From: Methanoculleus sp. UBA208
GTDB lineage: Archaea > Halobacteriota > Methanomicrobia > Methanomicrobiales > Methanoculleaceae
Direction of reading: 5' to 3'
Length of the DNA: 35,285 nucleotides
NCBI RefSeq assembly: GCF_002498065.1
Contig: NZ_DAFZ01000097.1
Location: forward strand, 1-35,285
Program-made: the position numbers and the translations under genes
Part shown: positions 7,978-16,555 of the stretch, piece by piece
Position numbering within the stretch: the stretch's first letter is position 1
How the letters are laid out: every line of letters starts with the position of its first letter
Notes under the pieces: model-generated
Told to the model about the DNA's origin: nothing
The model's input: only the letters and a program-made list of their open reading frames with translations
Database searches by the model: none

Positions 7978-8762
7978 TCGCGCCCGACTGGCTCCGGGAC
8001 GATCGCCTCCCCCACATCTACTGCACCGGGTGCGGCAACGGGACGGTCATCAACTGCACCCTCGGGGCGGTGGAGGAGATGGGCTGGAAGCGTGAAGAGA
8101 CGGTCTTCGTCTCCGGGATCGGGTGCTCCTCCCGCGCTCCCGGCTACATCCTCACCGACTCGCTCCACACCACCCACGGGCGGGCGCTCGCGTTCGCTAC
8201 GGGCGTGAAGATGGCGCGGCCGGACTTAAATGTCGTCGTCTTCACGGGAGACGGGGACCTTGCCGCCATCGGCGGGAACCACTTCATCCACGCCTGCCGC
8301 CGGAACGTGGACATGACCGTGGTCTGCATGAACAACCATATCTACGGCATGACCGGCGGGCAGGGGAGCCCGACGACGCCGCAGGGGGCCATCTCGACGA
8401 CGACGCCCTACGGGATGAGCGAACCGGCCTTCGACCTCGCGGAACTCGCTGTCGCCGCCGGCGCGAACTATGTCGCCCGCTGGACGTCCTACCACGTCAA
8501 AGAACTCACGAAAGCCGTCGCCGCAGGACTGCAGACACCGGGGCTTGCCTTCATCGAGGTGAGGACACAGTGCCCGACCAACTACGGCCGCCACAACAAA
8601 CTCCGGCGCGTTTCGGAGATGATCGAGCACCTCCGGAGCCACGCGATGCTCGTGGAAAAGCGTGATCGGCTGATCCAGGAGGGAAAACCGGTCCCTGACG
8701 ACATCTTCACCGTCGGGGAACTGGTCCGGCGGAACCGACCGGCGATGGGGGTGAAGCCATGA
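7974..8762 (+). CDS. korB: 2-oxoglutarate:ferredoxin oxidoreductase beta subunit (thiamine diphosphate binding)
   Basis: This is the 262-aa subunit that binds thiamine diphosphate and Mg. The binding motif begins with GDGD in VVVFTGDGDLAAIGGNH and ends with CMNNHIYGMTGGQ about 30 residues later. The N-terminal CTGCGNG segment and the GIGCSSR segment are typical of KorB. The ATG overlaps the korA stop (ATGA 7974-7977), and the stop overlaps the korC start. It forms the active site jointly with the alpha subunit. Confidence 0.94.
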   Translation: MIAPDWLRDDRLPHIYCTGCGNGTVINCTLGAVEEMGWKREETVFVSGIGCSSRAPGYILTDSLHTTHGRALAFATGVKMARPDLNVVVFTGDGDLAAIGGNHFIHACRRNVDMTVVCMNNHIYGMTGGQGSPTTPQGAISTTTPYGMSEPAFDLAELAVAAGANYVARWTSYHVKELTKAVAAGLQTPGLAFIEVRTQCPTNYGRHNKLRRVSEMIEHLRSHAMLVEKRDRLIQEGKPVPDDIFTVGELVRRNRPAMGVKP

Positions 8763-9298
8763 GGCACGAGGTCAGGTTCTCGGGATACGGCGGGCAGGGG
8801 ATCATCCTCTCCGCGGTCATCCTCGGGCGGGCGGCGGCGCTCTACGACGGCAAATATGCCGTCCAGACGCAGGTCTACGGCCCGGAGGCCCGGGGCGGCG
8901 CCTCGATGGGGCAGGTGGTGATCGACGACGAACCGATCCTCTACCCCGAGGTGGCTGAACCCGACATCTTCGTCATCATGTCCCAGCAGGGGTTCGAGAA
9001 GTACGGGGTCCTGGCGCGGGAAGACGCGGTCATGCTCATCGATGCCGACCTCGTCCGGTCGCGCCCGGCCTGCCGTTGCTGCGAGATCCCGGCGACATCG
9101 GAGGCGAAGAGCACTCTCGGCCGGGAGATCGTGGCAAACATCGTGATGATGGGCGCCCTCGTGGCCGCAACAGGGGTCGTGAGCAGGGAGGCGATCGAGC
9201 GTGCGGTGCTCGACAGCGTCCCGAAAGGCACCGAGGAACTGAACCTGAAGGCGTTAAAGAGGGGATTCGAACTCGGAGAGCGAGCGTGTAACCTATGA
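8759..9298 (+). CDS. korC: 2-oxoglutarate:ferredoxin oxidoreductase gamma subunit
   Basis: This is the 179-aa gamma subunit, which binds the CoA side of the substrate and stabilises the complex. The N-terminal FSGYGGQGIILSAVILGRAA is the family hallmark, followed by the TQVYGPEARGGAS segment. The start and stop are both shared in ATGA overlaps with korB and sucC. With korD, korA and korB it makes a complete four-subunit enzyme encoded in one block, so no subunit is missing. Confidence 0.93.
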   Translation: MRHEVRFSGYGGQGIILSAVILGRAAALYDGKYAVQTQVYGPEARGGASMGQVVIDDEPILYPEVAEPDIFVIMSQQGFEKYGVLAREDAVMLIDADLVRSRPACRCCEIPATSEAKSTLGREIVANIVMMGALVAATGVVSREAIERAVLDSVPKGTEELNLKALKRGFELGERACNL

Positions 9299-10380
9299 AA
9301 CTACTGGAATACGAGGCAAAACGGATATTTTCGGGGTACGGCATTCCGGTCCCGAAGGGGGTTCTCATACGGGAACCGGAAGAGGTCGCGGCACACCTGC
9401 CCGGGCTCGGCGACGGTGTGGTGCTCAAGGCGCAGGTGGACGTCGGCGGACGCGGAAAGGCCGGCGGCGTCCTCTTCGCCGACGATGCATCGGCGGTCCT
9501 GACCGCCCGGGAACTCTTCTCCCGGGAGATCAAGGGCGTCCCGGTCGGGGAGATCCTTGTCGAGGAACAGCTCCCGATCGAACACGAGTACTACGTCAGC
9601 ATCGCGGTCGACCGGTCGAGCAGGCAGCCGGTGGTCCTCTTTGCCGACGCCGGCGGGGTGGAGATCGAGAAGATGGCAAAAGAGGACGAGTCCGCCGTGA
9701 GGAGGGTCGTCGTATCCCCCCTCCTCCGGGACATCCCGCCGTTTCTGATGCGTGAACTCCTCGGTGGAGCGCCGAAGGAACTCGCCCCCGTCATCAACAG
9801 CCTCTACCACATATTCCAGGAGAAGGATGCCATGCTCGCGGAGGTAAACCCGCTCGTGACGACGCCGCAGGGGGTTTACGCGGCGGACGCGAAGCTGATC
9901 GTCGACGACAACGCCCTCGCACGCCAGGGAATAGCGGTCAACCGCGACCTCTCGGAGCGCGAGCGCGAGGCCGAGAAGCATGGCTTCTCCTACGTGGAAC
10001 TCGACGGCAGCATCGGGGTCATCGGCAACGGCGCCGGGCTCACGATGTCGACGCTCGACCTTATCGAATACCACAATGGACGGGCGGCGAACTTCCTCGA
10101 CGTCGGGGGCGGCGCCGAGCAGGAACGCGTGATGCACGCCGTCCGGCTCGTCGCGAGCATGCCCGATGTCGCGGTGATCGTGGTCAACCTCCTCGGCGGC
10201 ATCACCCGGTGCGACGAGGTGGCGAAGGGGATCATCGCCGCCGGCGTTGCACCGCCGGTCATCGTCCGGATGGCCGGGACGAACGAGGAGGAAGGACGGC
10301 GGCTGCTCGCCGAATGCGGCTACCGGATGCTCGAGAGCATGGATGCGGCCGTGAAAGCGGCGATGGAGGTCGTATCATGA
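9295..10380 (+). CDS. sucC: Succinyl-CoA synthetase (ADP-forming) beta subunit
   Basis: This is the ATP-grasp and CoA-ligase beta subunit, 361 aa, that activates succinate to succinyl-CoA. The N-terminal EYEAKRIFSGYGIPVPKG segment, LKAQVDVGGRGKAGGV and VEEQLPIEHEYYVSI are characteristic of the ATP-grasp domain. LLGGITRCDEVAKGI marks the C-terminal ligase domain. It feeds succinyl-CoA to the KorDABC complex encoded just upstream, so the gene order follows the metabolic step before it. Start and stop overlap the neighbours by four bases. Confidence 0.94.
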   Translation: MKLLEYEAKRIFSGYGIPVPKGVLIREPEEVAAHLPGLGDGVVLKAQVDVGGRGKAGGVLFADDASAVLTARELFSREIKGVPVGEILVEEQLPIEHEYYVSIAVDRSSRQPVVLFADAGGVEIEKMAKEDESAVRRVVVSPLLRDIPPFLMRELLGGAPKELAPVINSLYHIFQEKDAMLAEVNPLVTTPQGVYAADAKLIVDDNALARQGIAVNRDLSEREREAEKHGFSYVELDGSIGVIGNGAGLTMSTLDLIEYHNGRAANFLDVGGGAEQERVMHAVRLVASMPDVAVIVVNLLGGITRCDEVAKGIIAAGVAPPVIVRMAGTNEEEGRRLLAECGYRMLESMDAAVKAAMEVVS

Positions 10381-11243
10381 TCTACGGGGATAAGAATCTC
10401 GGCGTGATTGTGCAGAACATCACCGGCAGGCAGGGCACGTTCCACACGGAACTGATGAACGCCTACGCCCGCGAGGTAGGCGGGCGGGGCGTCGTCGCGG
10501 GGGTTGCGCCCGGGAAGGCCGGCCGGGAAGTCCACGGCGTGCCGGTCTACAACACCGTGAAGGAGGCGCTCGCCGAGCACGACGCGACCGCCAGCGTCGT
10601 CTTCGTCCCGGCAGGCGCCGCGGGCGACGCAGTCATGGAGGCGGCGCACGCGGGGATCGAACTTGCGGTCGTCATCACCGAGCACATCCCCGTCCACGAC
10701 GCTATGTTGGCCATCGCCTACGCAAAACTTCACGACTGCACGGTCATCGGCCCGAACTGCCCGGGGCTCCTCTCGCCGGGGGAGTGCAAACTCGGGATTA
10801 TGCCGGCCCATCTCGCCACCCGGGGAGAAGTCGGCGTCGTTTCCCGCAGCGGCACCCTCACCTACGAGGTGGTCGACGAACTCACCCGCGCCGGCATCGG
10901 CCAGAGCACGGTGGTCGGGATCGGCGGCGATCCGGTGATCGGCCAGACGTTCGTCGACGTCCTCGCGCGGTTCGAGGAAGATCCCCATACGAAGGCCGTC
11001 GTCGTCATCGGCGAGGTGGGGGGTAACCTCGAAGAGGAGGGAGTCCGGTCGACCGATCTTCCGGTCGTCACCTACATCGCCGGCGTGAGCGCCCCGCCCG
11101 AAAAGCGGATGGGCCACGCGGGTGCGATCATCGAGGGCGGCGAGGGCGACGCACGGTCCAAGGTCCGGCGGCTTCGCGCCCGGAACATCCCCGTCGCCTC
11201 CCGGCCTTCGGAGATACCGGGACTGATCCGGGAGGTGCTATGA
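10377..11243 (+). CDS. sucD: Succinyl-CoA synthetase (ADP-forming) alpha subunit
   Basis: This is the CoA-binding alpha subunit, 288 aa. The N-terminal QNITGRQGTFHT segment and the GVAPGKAG and PVYNTV segments form the CoA-binding Rossmann fold. The phosphorylated histidine is H247 in the GHAGAI motif. I chose ATG 10377, which overlaps the sucC stop; a longer frame upstream lies wholly inside sucC and has no family similarity. The gene ends in an ATGA overlap with dacZ. The subunit works only with SucC. Confidence 0.95.
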   Translation: MIYGDKNLGVIVQNITGRQGTFHTELMNAYAREVGGRGVVAGVAPGKAGREVHGVPVYNTVKEALAEHDATASVVFVPAGAAGDAVMEAAHAGIELAVVITEHIPVHDAMLAIAYAKLHDCTVIGPNCPGLLSPGECKLGIMPAHLATRGEVGVVSRSGTLTYEVVDELTRAGIGQSTVVGIGGDPVIGQTFVDVLARFEEDPHTKAVVVIGEVGGNLEEEGVRSTDLPVVTYIAGVSAPPEKRMGHAGAIIEGGEGDARSKVRRLRARNIPVASRPSEIPGLIREVL

Positions 11244-12052
11244 ACGGCGACCTGATGCTTGCAACCGCTTGTGAAGTGGCTGCAAAGATCGGCGCACTGG
11301 CGGTCGTCTCGTTCGTCGATCCGGTCCCGCTCCCCCCCGGCACGCCCGATATCCCGATCATCCGGGTGCAGGAACTCCAGCTCGATGTTTTAAAGGACCT
11401 GACCATGCACGACATCCTGGAGGTGAGCGAGCGGCACATGCTCGACGCCGCAGTCCACCTCTACCTCCGGCGCAACCTGGAGAGCGGCCTCGTCGTCGGC
11501 GTCTTCCCCTACGCCGTCATCATCTACGACATCGAGGAGGGGAAGAACTTCATCAACCTCAGGGACTTCTCCGACATCGTTCCCCGCGAGGTGCTCCATG
11601 CGGCCCTCACGCTGGCCCTCGAGATTGCGGTCGAAGGAAGGGAAGGACGGTCTATCGGCACCGCGTTCATCATCGGAGACCCGGAAGAGATCTTCCGGCA
11701 CTCCCACCAGGCGATCATCAACCCCTACCAGGGGCAGCCCGCCGCGCTGCGGGACATCAAGAACCGGGATAACTGGGAGAGCGTCAAAGAGTTCGCCCAG
11801 CTGGACGGCGTCTTCGTCATCGACAAGAACGGCGAGGTACGGTCGGCGGGGCGCTACCTGGACGTCACCGGGCGGGGCATCTCTCTCCCGGGGGGTCTCG
11901 GGGGGAGGCACCGCGCAACCGCGTCCATTACGCACGAGATCCCGGTCATCGGCATCACGGTCTCCGAGAGCGGGGGCATGGTGCGCATTTTCAGGGACGG
12001 AAACTGCAAAATCAGCATCCGTTCCGACATCCGTCTCCGGAGTGACGGTTAG
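11240..12052 (+). CDS. dacZ: Diadenylate cyclase, archaeal DacZ type
   Basis: This 270-aa protein makes the second messenger c-di-AMP from two ATP. The catalytic DisA_N domain is C-terminal. It shows the DG-containing motif at LDGVFVI (residues 188-194; DGV where bacterial enzymes have DGA) and the RHR motif at 223-225 in GGRHRATASITHE. The first 130 residues form the other domain seen in archaeal DacZ proteins. It is the last gene of the reductive TCA operon, with an ATGA overlap on sucD, so its translation is likely coupled to that of the metabolic genes. c-di-AMP in archaea is tied to osmotic and ion control; a role here in sensing carbon or ATP status is inference. Confidence 0.88.
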   Translation: MNGDLMLATACEVAAKIGALAVVSFVDPVPLPPGTPDIPIIRVQELQLDVLKDLTMHDILEVSERHMLDAAVHLYLRRNLESGLVVGVFPYAVIIYDIEEGKNFINLRDFSDIVPREVLHAALTLALEIAVEGREGRSIGTAFIIGDPEEIFRHSHQAIINPYQGQPAALRDIKNRDNWESVKEFAQLDGVFVIDKNGEVRSAGRYLDVTGRGISLPGGLGGRHRATASITHEIPVIGITVSESGGMVRIFRDGNCKISIRSDIRLRSDG

Positions 12053-12057
12053 AAATG

Positions 12058-12066
12058 GTTATATGA
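12058..12066 (+). promoter_or_regulatory. TATA box of mat
   Basis: GTTATATGA (12058-12066), just after the dacZ stop, would start transcription near 12088. That leaves a leader of about 25 nt containing GGTGG before ATG 12113, so mat is probably its own transcription unit. Confidence 0.4.
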
Positions 12067-12112
12067 ATTGCAATCATTTCTCTTATCACACTTTAGAACT
12101 ACGGTGGATTTG

Positions 12113-13315
12113 ATGACCAGGAACATCAGCGTAGAAGGGCTTGACCAGATCCCGATCGAGAAGCAGCGGATCGAACTGGTGGAGCGCAAGTGCCTCGGGC
12201 ACCCGGACAGCCTCGCAGACGGTATCGCGGAGTCGATCAGCCGGGCACTCAGCAGGTCGTACCTGGAAGAGTGCGGCAGCGTCCTGCACCACAACACCGA
12301 CCAGGGCGAGGTCGTTGCGGGAGAGTCGCTCCCGAAGTTCGGCGGCGGCACGATCACGAGGCCGATCTACTTCCTCATATCGGGGCGGGCCACGAAGACC
12401 TTCAACGGCATAAACATCCCTGCGGACGCGATCGCCGTCGAGGCTGCACGGGACTACATTAAGAGCATCCTCCCCACCATCAACATGGACCGCGAGATCA
12501 TCGTCGACTGCCGGATGGGGAAGGGGTCGACCGACCTGCAGGACGTCTTCCGGTCCTGCGAGGGGAAAGTCCCGCGGGCGAACGACACCTCGTTCGGTGT
12601 CGGACACGCACCGTTCAGTGAGGCGGAGAGCATTGTCCGGGGCGTCGCCGCGTTCATCGACGGCACGCTCCGCCCGAAGTATCCCGTCATCGGCCAGGAC
12701 TGCAAGATCATGTGCCTGCGCGACGGCGATGCCATCACCCTCACCATCGCCATGGCGTTCGTGGACCGCTACTGCTCGAGCATCGCCGAATACATCGAGC
12801 AGAAGAACTTCCTGACCGAACAGATCACGGCGGTCGCAAAACAGTTCACCACAAGAGCGATCAACGTTGCCATCAACACCGCCGACGACCTCGAGTGCAG
12901 CAGCGTCTTCCTGACGGTCTCGGGAACCTCGGCCGAGATGGGCGATGACGGGTCTGTCGGCCGCGGCAACCGCGCGAACGGGCTGATCACCCCGAACCGC
13001 CCGATGAGCATGGAAGCAACGAGCGGCAAGAACCCGATCAACCACATCGGCAAGATCTACAACCTCCTCGCGACCCAGATCGCACAGGACTGCGTCGCGA
13101 GGGTCGACGGCATCGAGGAGATGTACGTCCGCATGCTCTCCCAGATCGGCTACCCGATCGACCAGCCGCACGTGGCAAGCGCCCAGATTCTCACGAAACC
13201 GGATGTCAATATCAACTCTATCAAGCCCGATATCGAGGCGATCATCGACGGGTGGCTGGAGAAGACCCCCACCATCACCGAAAAGGTCATCAGGGGAGAA
13301 CTCTCCACCTTCTGA
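12113..13315 (+). CDS. mat: S-adenosylmethionine synthetase, archaeal type
   Basis: This makes S-adenosylmethionine from methionine and ATP. It is the 400-aa archaeal form, which differs strongly from bacterial MetK. Family segments are visible: ERKCLGHPDSLADGIAE near the N-terminus, HHNTDQGEVVAG, FGGGTITRPIYF, CRMGKGSTDL and, later, GRGNRANGLITPNRPMS and KNPINHIGKIYN. I chose ATG 12113, not the in-frame ATG 12068, because GGTGG precedes it at a good distance and the TATA box near 12060 puts the transcript start between the two. It supplies methyl and radical SAM enzymes, including the methylthiotransferase at 31213. Confidence 0.96.
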   Translation: MTRNISVEGLDQIPIEKQRIELVERKCLGHPDSLADGIAESISRALSRSYLEECGSVLHHNTDQGEVVAGESLPKFGGGTITRPIYFLISGRATKTFNGINIPADAIAVEAARDYIKSILPTINMDREIIVDCRMGKGSTDLQDVFRSCEGKVPRANDTSFGVGHAPFSEAESIVRGVAAFIDGTLRPKYPVIGQDCKIMCLRDGDAITLTIAMAFVDRYCSSIAEYIEQKNFLTEQITAVAKQFTTRAINVAINTADDLECSSVFLTVSGTSAEMGDDGSVGRGNRANGLITPNRPMSMEATSGKNPINHIGKIYNLLATQIAQDCVARVDGIEEMYVRMLSQIGYPIDQPHVASAQILTKPDVNINSIKPDIEAIIDGWLEKTPTITEKVIRGELSTF

Positions 13316-13338
13316 CCTTCCCGGAGTTGTTGCAACCC

Positions 13339-14238
13339 ATGAGTAAACCGTTATCCCGGCAGCCCGGGCCCGGACCCGGGCTCGTTCGTCTCGCCATCCC
13401 GAACAAAGGGAGAATTGCCCAGCCCATCAACGAGTTGATCGAAAAGAGCGGCCTCCACCTGGCCGACGGGGGAGAGCGAAGGCTCATCACCCGGACCCGC
13501 GATCCGAACGTGGAGATCCTCTTCGCCCGCCCGATCGACATCCCGGAGTACGTGGCGAGCGGCGTTGCCGACCTCGGCATTACCGGGAGGGATATGGTCA
13601 TGGAGCGGGGTTCAATGGTCGAGCAGGTACTCGACCTGCAGACCGGCAGGGCCACGCTCGTCGTCGCCGTGCCGGAGGAGTCCGACACCGAGACCGTCGC
13701 CGATCTCGCGGGGGCAACGGTGGCGACCGAGTTCCCCGCAATCACCCGCTCGTTCTTTGCCGGGCACGGGGTCGCCGTGACGGTGGTGACCGTCGGAGGG
13801 GCATGCGAGGCAACCCCGCACCTCGGGATCGCCGACGCCATCGTTGACCTATCCTCCTCGGGCACGACGCTGCGGACGAACCACCTCCGCGTCATCGACG
13901 AGGTCCTCACCTCCACGACGGTCCTGGTGGCGAACCCCGCCTCTCTCGCGGCCAAGCGCGAGAAGATCGACGAGCTTGTCCTCGCCCTCGAGAGCGTCAT
14001 CCGGGCGAAGGGACAGTGCTACCTGATGATGAACGTCCACCGGAGCGCCCTTGCGGACGTGAGAGAGGTGCTGCCCGGCCTCTCCGGCCCGACGGTGATG
14101 GACGTGGCATCCGACGAGAACCTGGTCGCCGTTCACGCTGTCGTGAAAGAGGAGCGGGTCTACCAGTTGATCAACCAGTTAAAGCGGGCCGGCGCAAAAG
14201 ACATATTAGTCATGCCCATCGAACGGATCATACGCTGA
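13339..14238 (+). CDS. hisG: ATP phosphoribosyltransferase, long form
   Basis: This catalyses the first step of histidine synthesis, joining ATP and PRPP. At 299 aa it is the long form with the C-terminal regulatory domain that binds histidine. The N-terminal LAIPNKGRIAQP segment, GVADLGITGRDM and the ATVATEFPAITRSFF region belong to the catalytic half; the PTVMDVASDE segment belongs to the C-terminal domain. I chose ATG 13339, which begins after the mat stop; the longer frame starts inside mat. It leads a hisG-hisA-hisB run with very short gaps, so the three are probably co-transcribed. Other his genes must lie elsewhere. Confidence 0.95.
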   Translation: MSKPLSRQPGPGPGLVRLAIPNKGRIAQPINELIEKSGLHLADGGERRLITRTRDPNVEILFARPIDIPEYVASGVADLGITGRDMVMERGSMVEQVLDLQTGRATLVVAVPEESDTETVADLAGATVATEFPAITRSFFAGHGVAVTVVTVGGACEATPHLGIADAIVDLSSSGTTLRTNHLRVIDEVLTSTTVLVANPASLAAKREKIDELVLALESVIRAKGQCYLMMNVHRSALADVREVLPGLSGPTVMDVASDENLVAVHAVVKEERVYQLINQLKRAGAKDILVMPIERIIR

Positions 14239-14242
14239 GAGC

Positions 14243-14962
14243 ATGGAGATCTATCCTGCAGTAGATATCCTGGACGGGCGGTGCGTGCAGCTCGTGCAGG
14301 GACGGCCGGAGGCGGCGACGGTCTACGGCGACCCGGCCGCCTGGGCGCGCCGATGGCTCGATGAGGGAGCGGACGGCCTCCATGTCGTCAACCTCGACGG
14401 GGCGTTCGGCCGGGCGCGCAAAAACGCCGACCTGATCCGGGCCTTCAGCCGCGAGACGGATGCTTTCGTCGAACTCGGCGGCGGTATTCGGAGCACAGAA
14501 GACGCCGCCGGATGGCTTGACGCCGGGGTCGACCGGGTGATCCTCTCGACCCTGGCCGTCCGGTCGCCGGATGTCATCCGGACGCTTGCCGACGAATTCG
14601 GCGGCGAGCGGGTCATGGCCGGAATCGACGCCCGGGCCGGCGAGGTGATGATCGAGGGGTGGGAGCGCCCGGCAGGCAGTTACCTCTCCTGGGCGGAGCG
14701 GTTCGAAGACCTCGGCGCAGGATCGCTCCTCTACACGAACGTGGACGTGGAGGGGCTCCAGCAGGGGATCGCCATCGACCCAGTGGCGGATCTTCTCGCA
14801 AGAGCGAGGGTCCCGGTCGTCGTCTCGGGCGGAATATCGAGCGCCGAAGACGTCGCGGCGCTTCGGGAGGCGGGAGCGGCCGGGGCGGTGCTCGGATCGG
14901 CCCTCTACGCCGGGAAAGTGCGGCTTTCGGAGGCCATGGAGGCGGCGCATGCGGAAGAATGA
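14243..14962 (+). CDS. hisA: ProFAR isomerase (phosphoribosylformimino-AICAR ribotide isomerase)
   Basis: This TIM-barrel isomerase of histidine synthesis is 239 aa. The N-terminal YPAVDILDGRCVQLVQG, with the catalytic Asp, is the HisA signature, and the second phosphate-binding half is seen in VVVSGGISSAEDV and GAVLGSALYAGK. It begins five bases after the hisG stop, and its last 14 bases overlap the start of hisB. Nothing suggests the dual HisA/TrpF enzyme of some actinobacteria. Confidence 0.96.
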   Translation: MEIYPAVDILDGRCVQLVQGRPEAATVYGDPAAWARRWLDEGADGLHVVNLDGAFGRARKNADLIRAFSRETDAFVELGGGIRSTEDAAGWLDAGVDRVILSTLAVRSPDVIRTLADEFGGERVMAGIDARAGEVMIEGWERPAGSYLSWAERFEDLGAGSLLYTNVDVEGLQQGIAIDPVADLLARARVPVVVSGGISSAEDVAALREAGAAGAVLGSALYAGKVRLSEAMEAAHAEE

Positions 14963-15530
14963 GGTTCACCGGACCACGAAGGAGACCGATATCACCCTCT
15001 CCCTCGACCTCGACGGCACCGGAGCCGGGACCATAGAGACCGGGATACCGTTCTTCGACCACATGCTGACGTCGTTTGCCCGCCACGGCCGCATAGACCT
15101 CACCGTCCGGGCGGCCGGCGACCTCGCGGTGGACGCCCACCACACCATCGAGGACATCGGGATCGTCCTCGGGATAGCCCTTGCCGAAGCGGTCGGCGAC
15201 GGGAGGGGGATCACCCGGTTCGCCGACGCAGCCGTCCCGATGGACGAGGCGCTCGCCCGGGTGGCGCTTGATCTGGGCGGCCGGGGGTACCTCGCCTTCG
15301 AGGCCGCCTTCTCGCCGGCGGGCCCGGGCGGCATTCCCGGCGACCTCATCGAGCACTTCTTCTACAGTCTCTGCACCAACGCCGGGATCACCGCCCACAT
15401 CACGGTCACGGGCAGGAACGACCACCACATCTGCGAGGCGGCGTTCAAGGCGTTTGCACGGGCGCTCCGGGCAGCCGTGGCAATCGACCCCTCAGTAGGC
15501 GACGTGCCGAGCACCAAAGGCACGCTGTGA
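14949..15530 (+). CDS. hisB: Imidazoleglycerol-phosphate dehydratase
   Basis: This is the manganese-dependent dehydratase of histidine synthesis, 193 aa, present here as the single-function enzyme and not fused to a phosphatase. The duplicated metal-binding motifs are present: IPFFDHML and DAHHTIEDIG in the first half, EHFFYSL and DHHICEAAFKAFARAL in the second. The start overlaps hisA by 14 bases, which indicates translational coupling. A T8 run (15555-15562) about 25 bases past the stop likely ends the his transcript. Confidence 0.96.
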   Translation: MRKNEVHRTTKETDITLSLDLDGTGAGTIETGIPFFDHMLTSFARHGRIDLTVRAAGDLAVDAHHTIEDIGIVLGIALAEAVGDGRGITRFADAAVPMDEALARVALDLGGRGYLAFEAAFSPAGPGGIPGDLIEHFFYSLCTNAGITAHITVTGRNDHHICEAAFKAFARALRAAVAIDPSVGDVPSTKGTL

Positions 15531-15554
15531 ACCCGGAATAAGGATAAGGGCAAC

Positions 15555-15562
15555 TTTTTTTT
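15555..15562 (+). terminator. T8 terminator of the his operon
   Basis: Eight T residues start 25 bp after the hisB stop, with no gene on this strand for more than 3 kb. This is a strong candidate for oligo-T termination. Confidence 0.6.
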
Positions 15563-15999
15563 GACCGGCGCAGGGCCGGATTTCTCCAGGGGAGGAGGGT
15601 CGTCACCCTGAGGACGACGTATCGGCCATTAAATCCCGCGTTACTCGCCATACATGGAAATCCACGACACAGCAGCACAATCTGGCTGAAATCGCAGATA
15701 TGAGTGTCTGACGGCCATTGCCGGCGTAGACACGGAGTGTGCAGCACGGGATGCGTGTATGATGCCCGGGATTCTCCAGGCAGGCGGTGTGGTGCAAGAG
15801 GGCTACGCGGCTGGAGAGGGGGTCTAGAGCGCTTGTATGTTTTGACTGGCTGCCAAGACAGACTCCGTGTTCAGTAGATGCGTTTCGTGAGTAATGGGAG
15901 CGAAGTCCTTCCCATGTTCAGTGGAATTTTCGTGCTTATAACTCTGCAGTTTCATCAGTTGCAGTCCCATCCACGGATTTCGGTGGATATCGCGTCTGG
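15563..15999. other. Gene-free stretch between hisB and repeat island 2
   Basis: I see no protein with recognisable features and no tRNA fold here. The one structural element I noticed is a 9-bp inverted repeat, ACACGGAGT (15730-15738) and ACTCCGTGT (15862-15870), about 120 nt apart. It could close a structured RNA or be chance. Confidence 0.3.
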
Positions 16000-16312
16000 G
16001 GGAGGGGTTGCAGGGGAGGGGGGAAACCCCCCTCGAAGAACTTCGTTCTTCTCATGCTCCCTTCGGTCGCACTCCCCATTGTCCCCACAGCGAAACCCCC
16101 CGGGTTTCTCGAACTCCTGCCATTCCGGCAGTCGTTCCCCCCATGGCGATAAGCGACGTTCCGGAGAACGACTGTTCGTAGGACAGGAGTTCGAGAAGAC
16201 CGGAGGTCTTCGAGGAACGGAGCGTGAGCACCGGAGAACGACGTTCCTCTAGGAGCGAGTTCGAGCACCGTTAGGTGCGAGGTGCGCAGTCCCAACGGTC
16301 CACTGTACCGGG
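16000..16312. repeat. Hairpin-rich repeat island 2
   Basis: This is the same type of island as 20-332. G6-AAA-C6 lies at 16018-16032 and GAAGAAC-TTC-GTTCTTC at 16035-16051, identical to the copy at 55-71. A CCCCATGGCGATA module follows near 16138-16150. A CACC/GGTG element lies in the opposite orientation at about 16268-16281. The closing module CCAACGGTCCACTGTACCGGG is spread over about 16290-16312. The modules keep the order seen in island 1, though some are inverted. No coding content is convincing. Confidence 0.75.
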
Positions 16313-16510
16313 CTTTTGCCTCATTTCAATCGCCCTATTTGTTACAACTCGTACCTGACGATGCTCATGCTCTGCTTTCGCTCGCACTTCTCGTTATCCC
16401 GGCAGCCACTTACCCACAACATTCAGCACACGGATCCCCGGAGCAGCAGTCACGATACCGTCCACAAGGAGATCGATAAAGCGTCTATCCTGCCGGAGAT
16501 GGATCAGAAA

Positions 16511-16529
16511 GGGGGCTCGGAGGGCCCCC
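16511..16529 (-). terminator. Hairpin past the end of the histone gene
   Basis: GGGGGC (16511-16516) and GCCCCC (16524-16529) form a six-base-pair stem with a seven-base loop. On the minus strand it follows the histone stop, with pyrimidine- and T-rich sequence in between, and probably ends or stabilises that transcript. Confidence 0.45.
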
Positions 16530-16555
16530 GATAAAGAGAAGAGAAAACAGTCGAC

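Noticed and set aside
15563..16500. tRNA, rRNA or CRISPR array in the large gene-free stretches
   Set aside because: No cloverleaf, CCA end, or regularly spaced direct repeats of CRISPR length were seen; the repeats are inverted and irregularly spaced.
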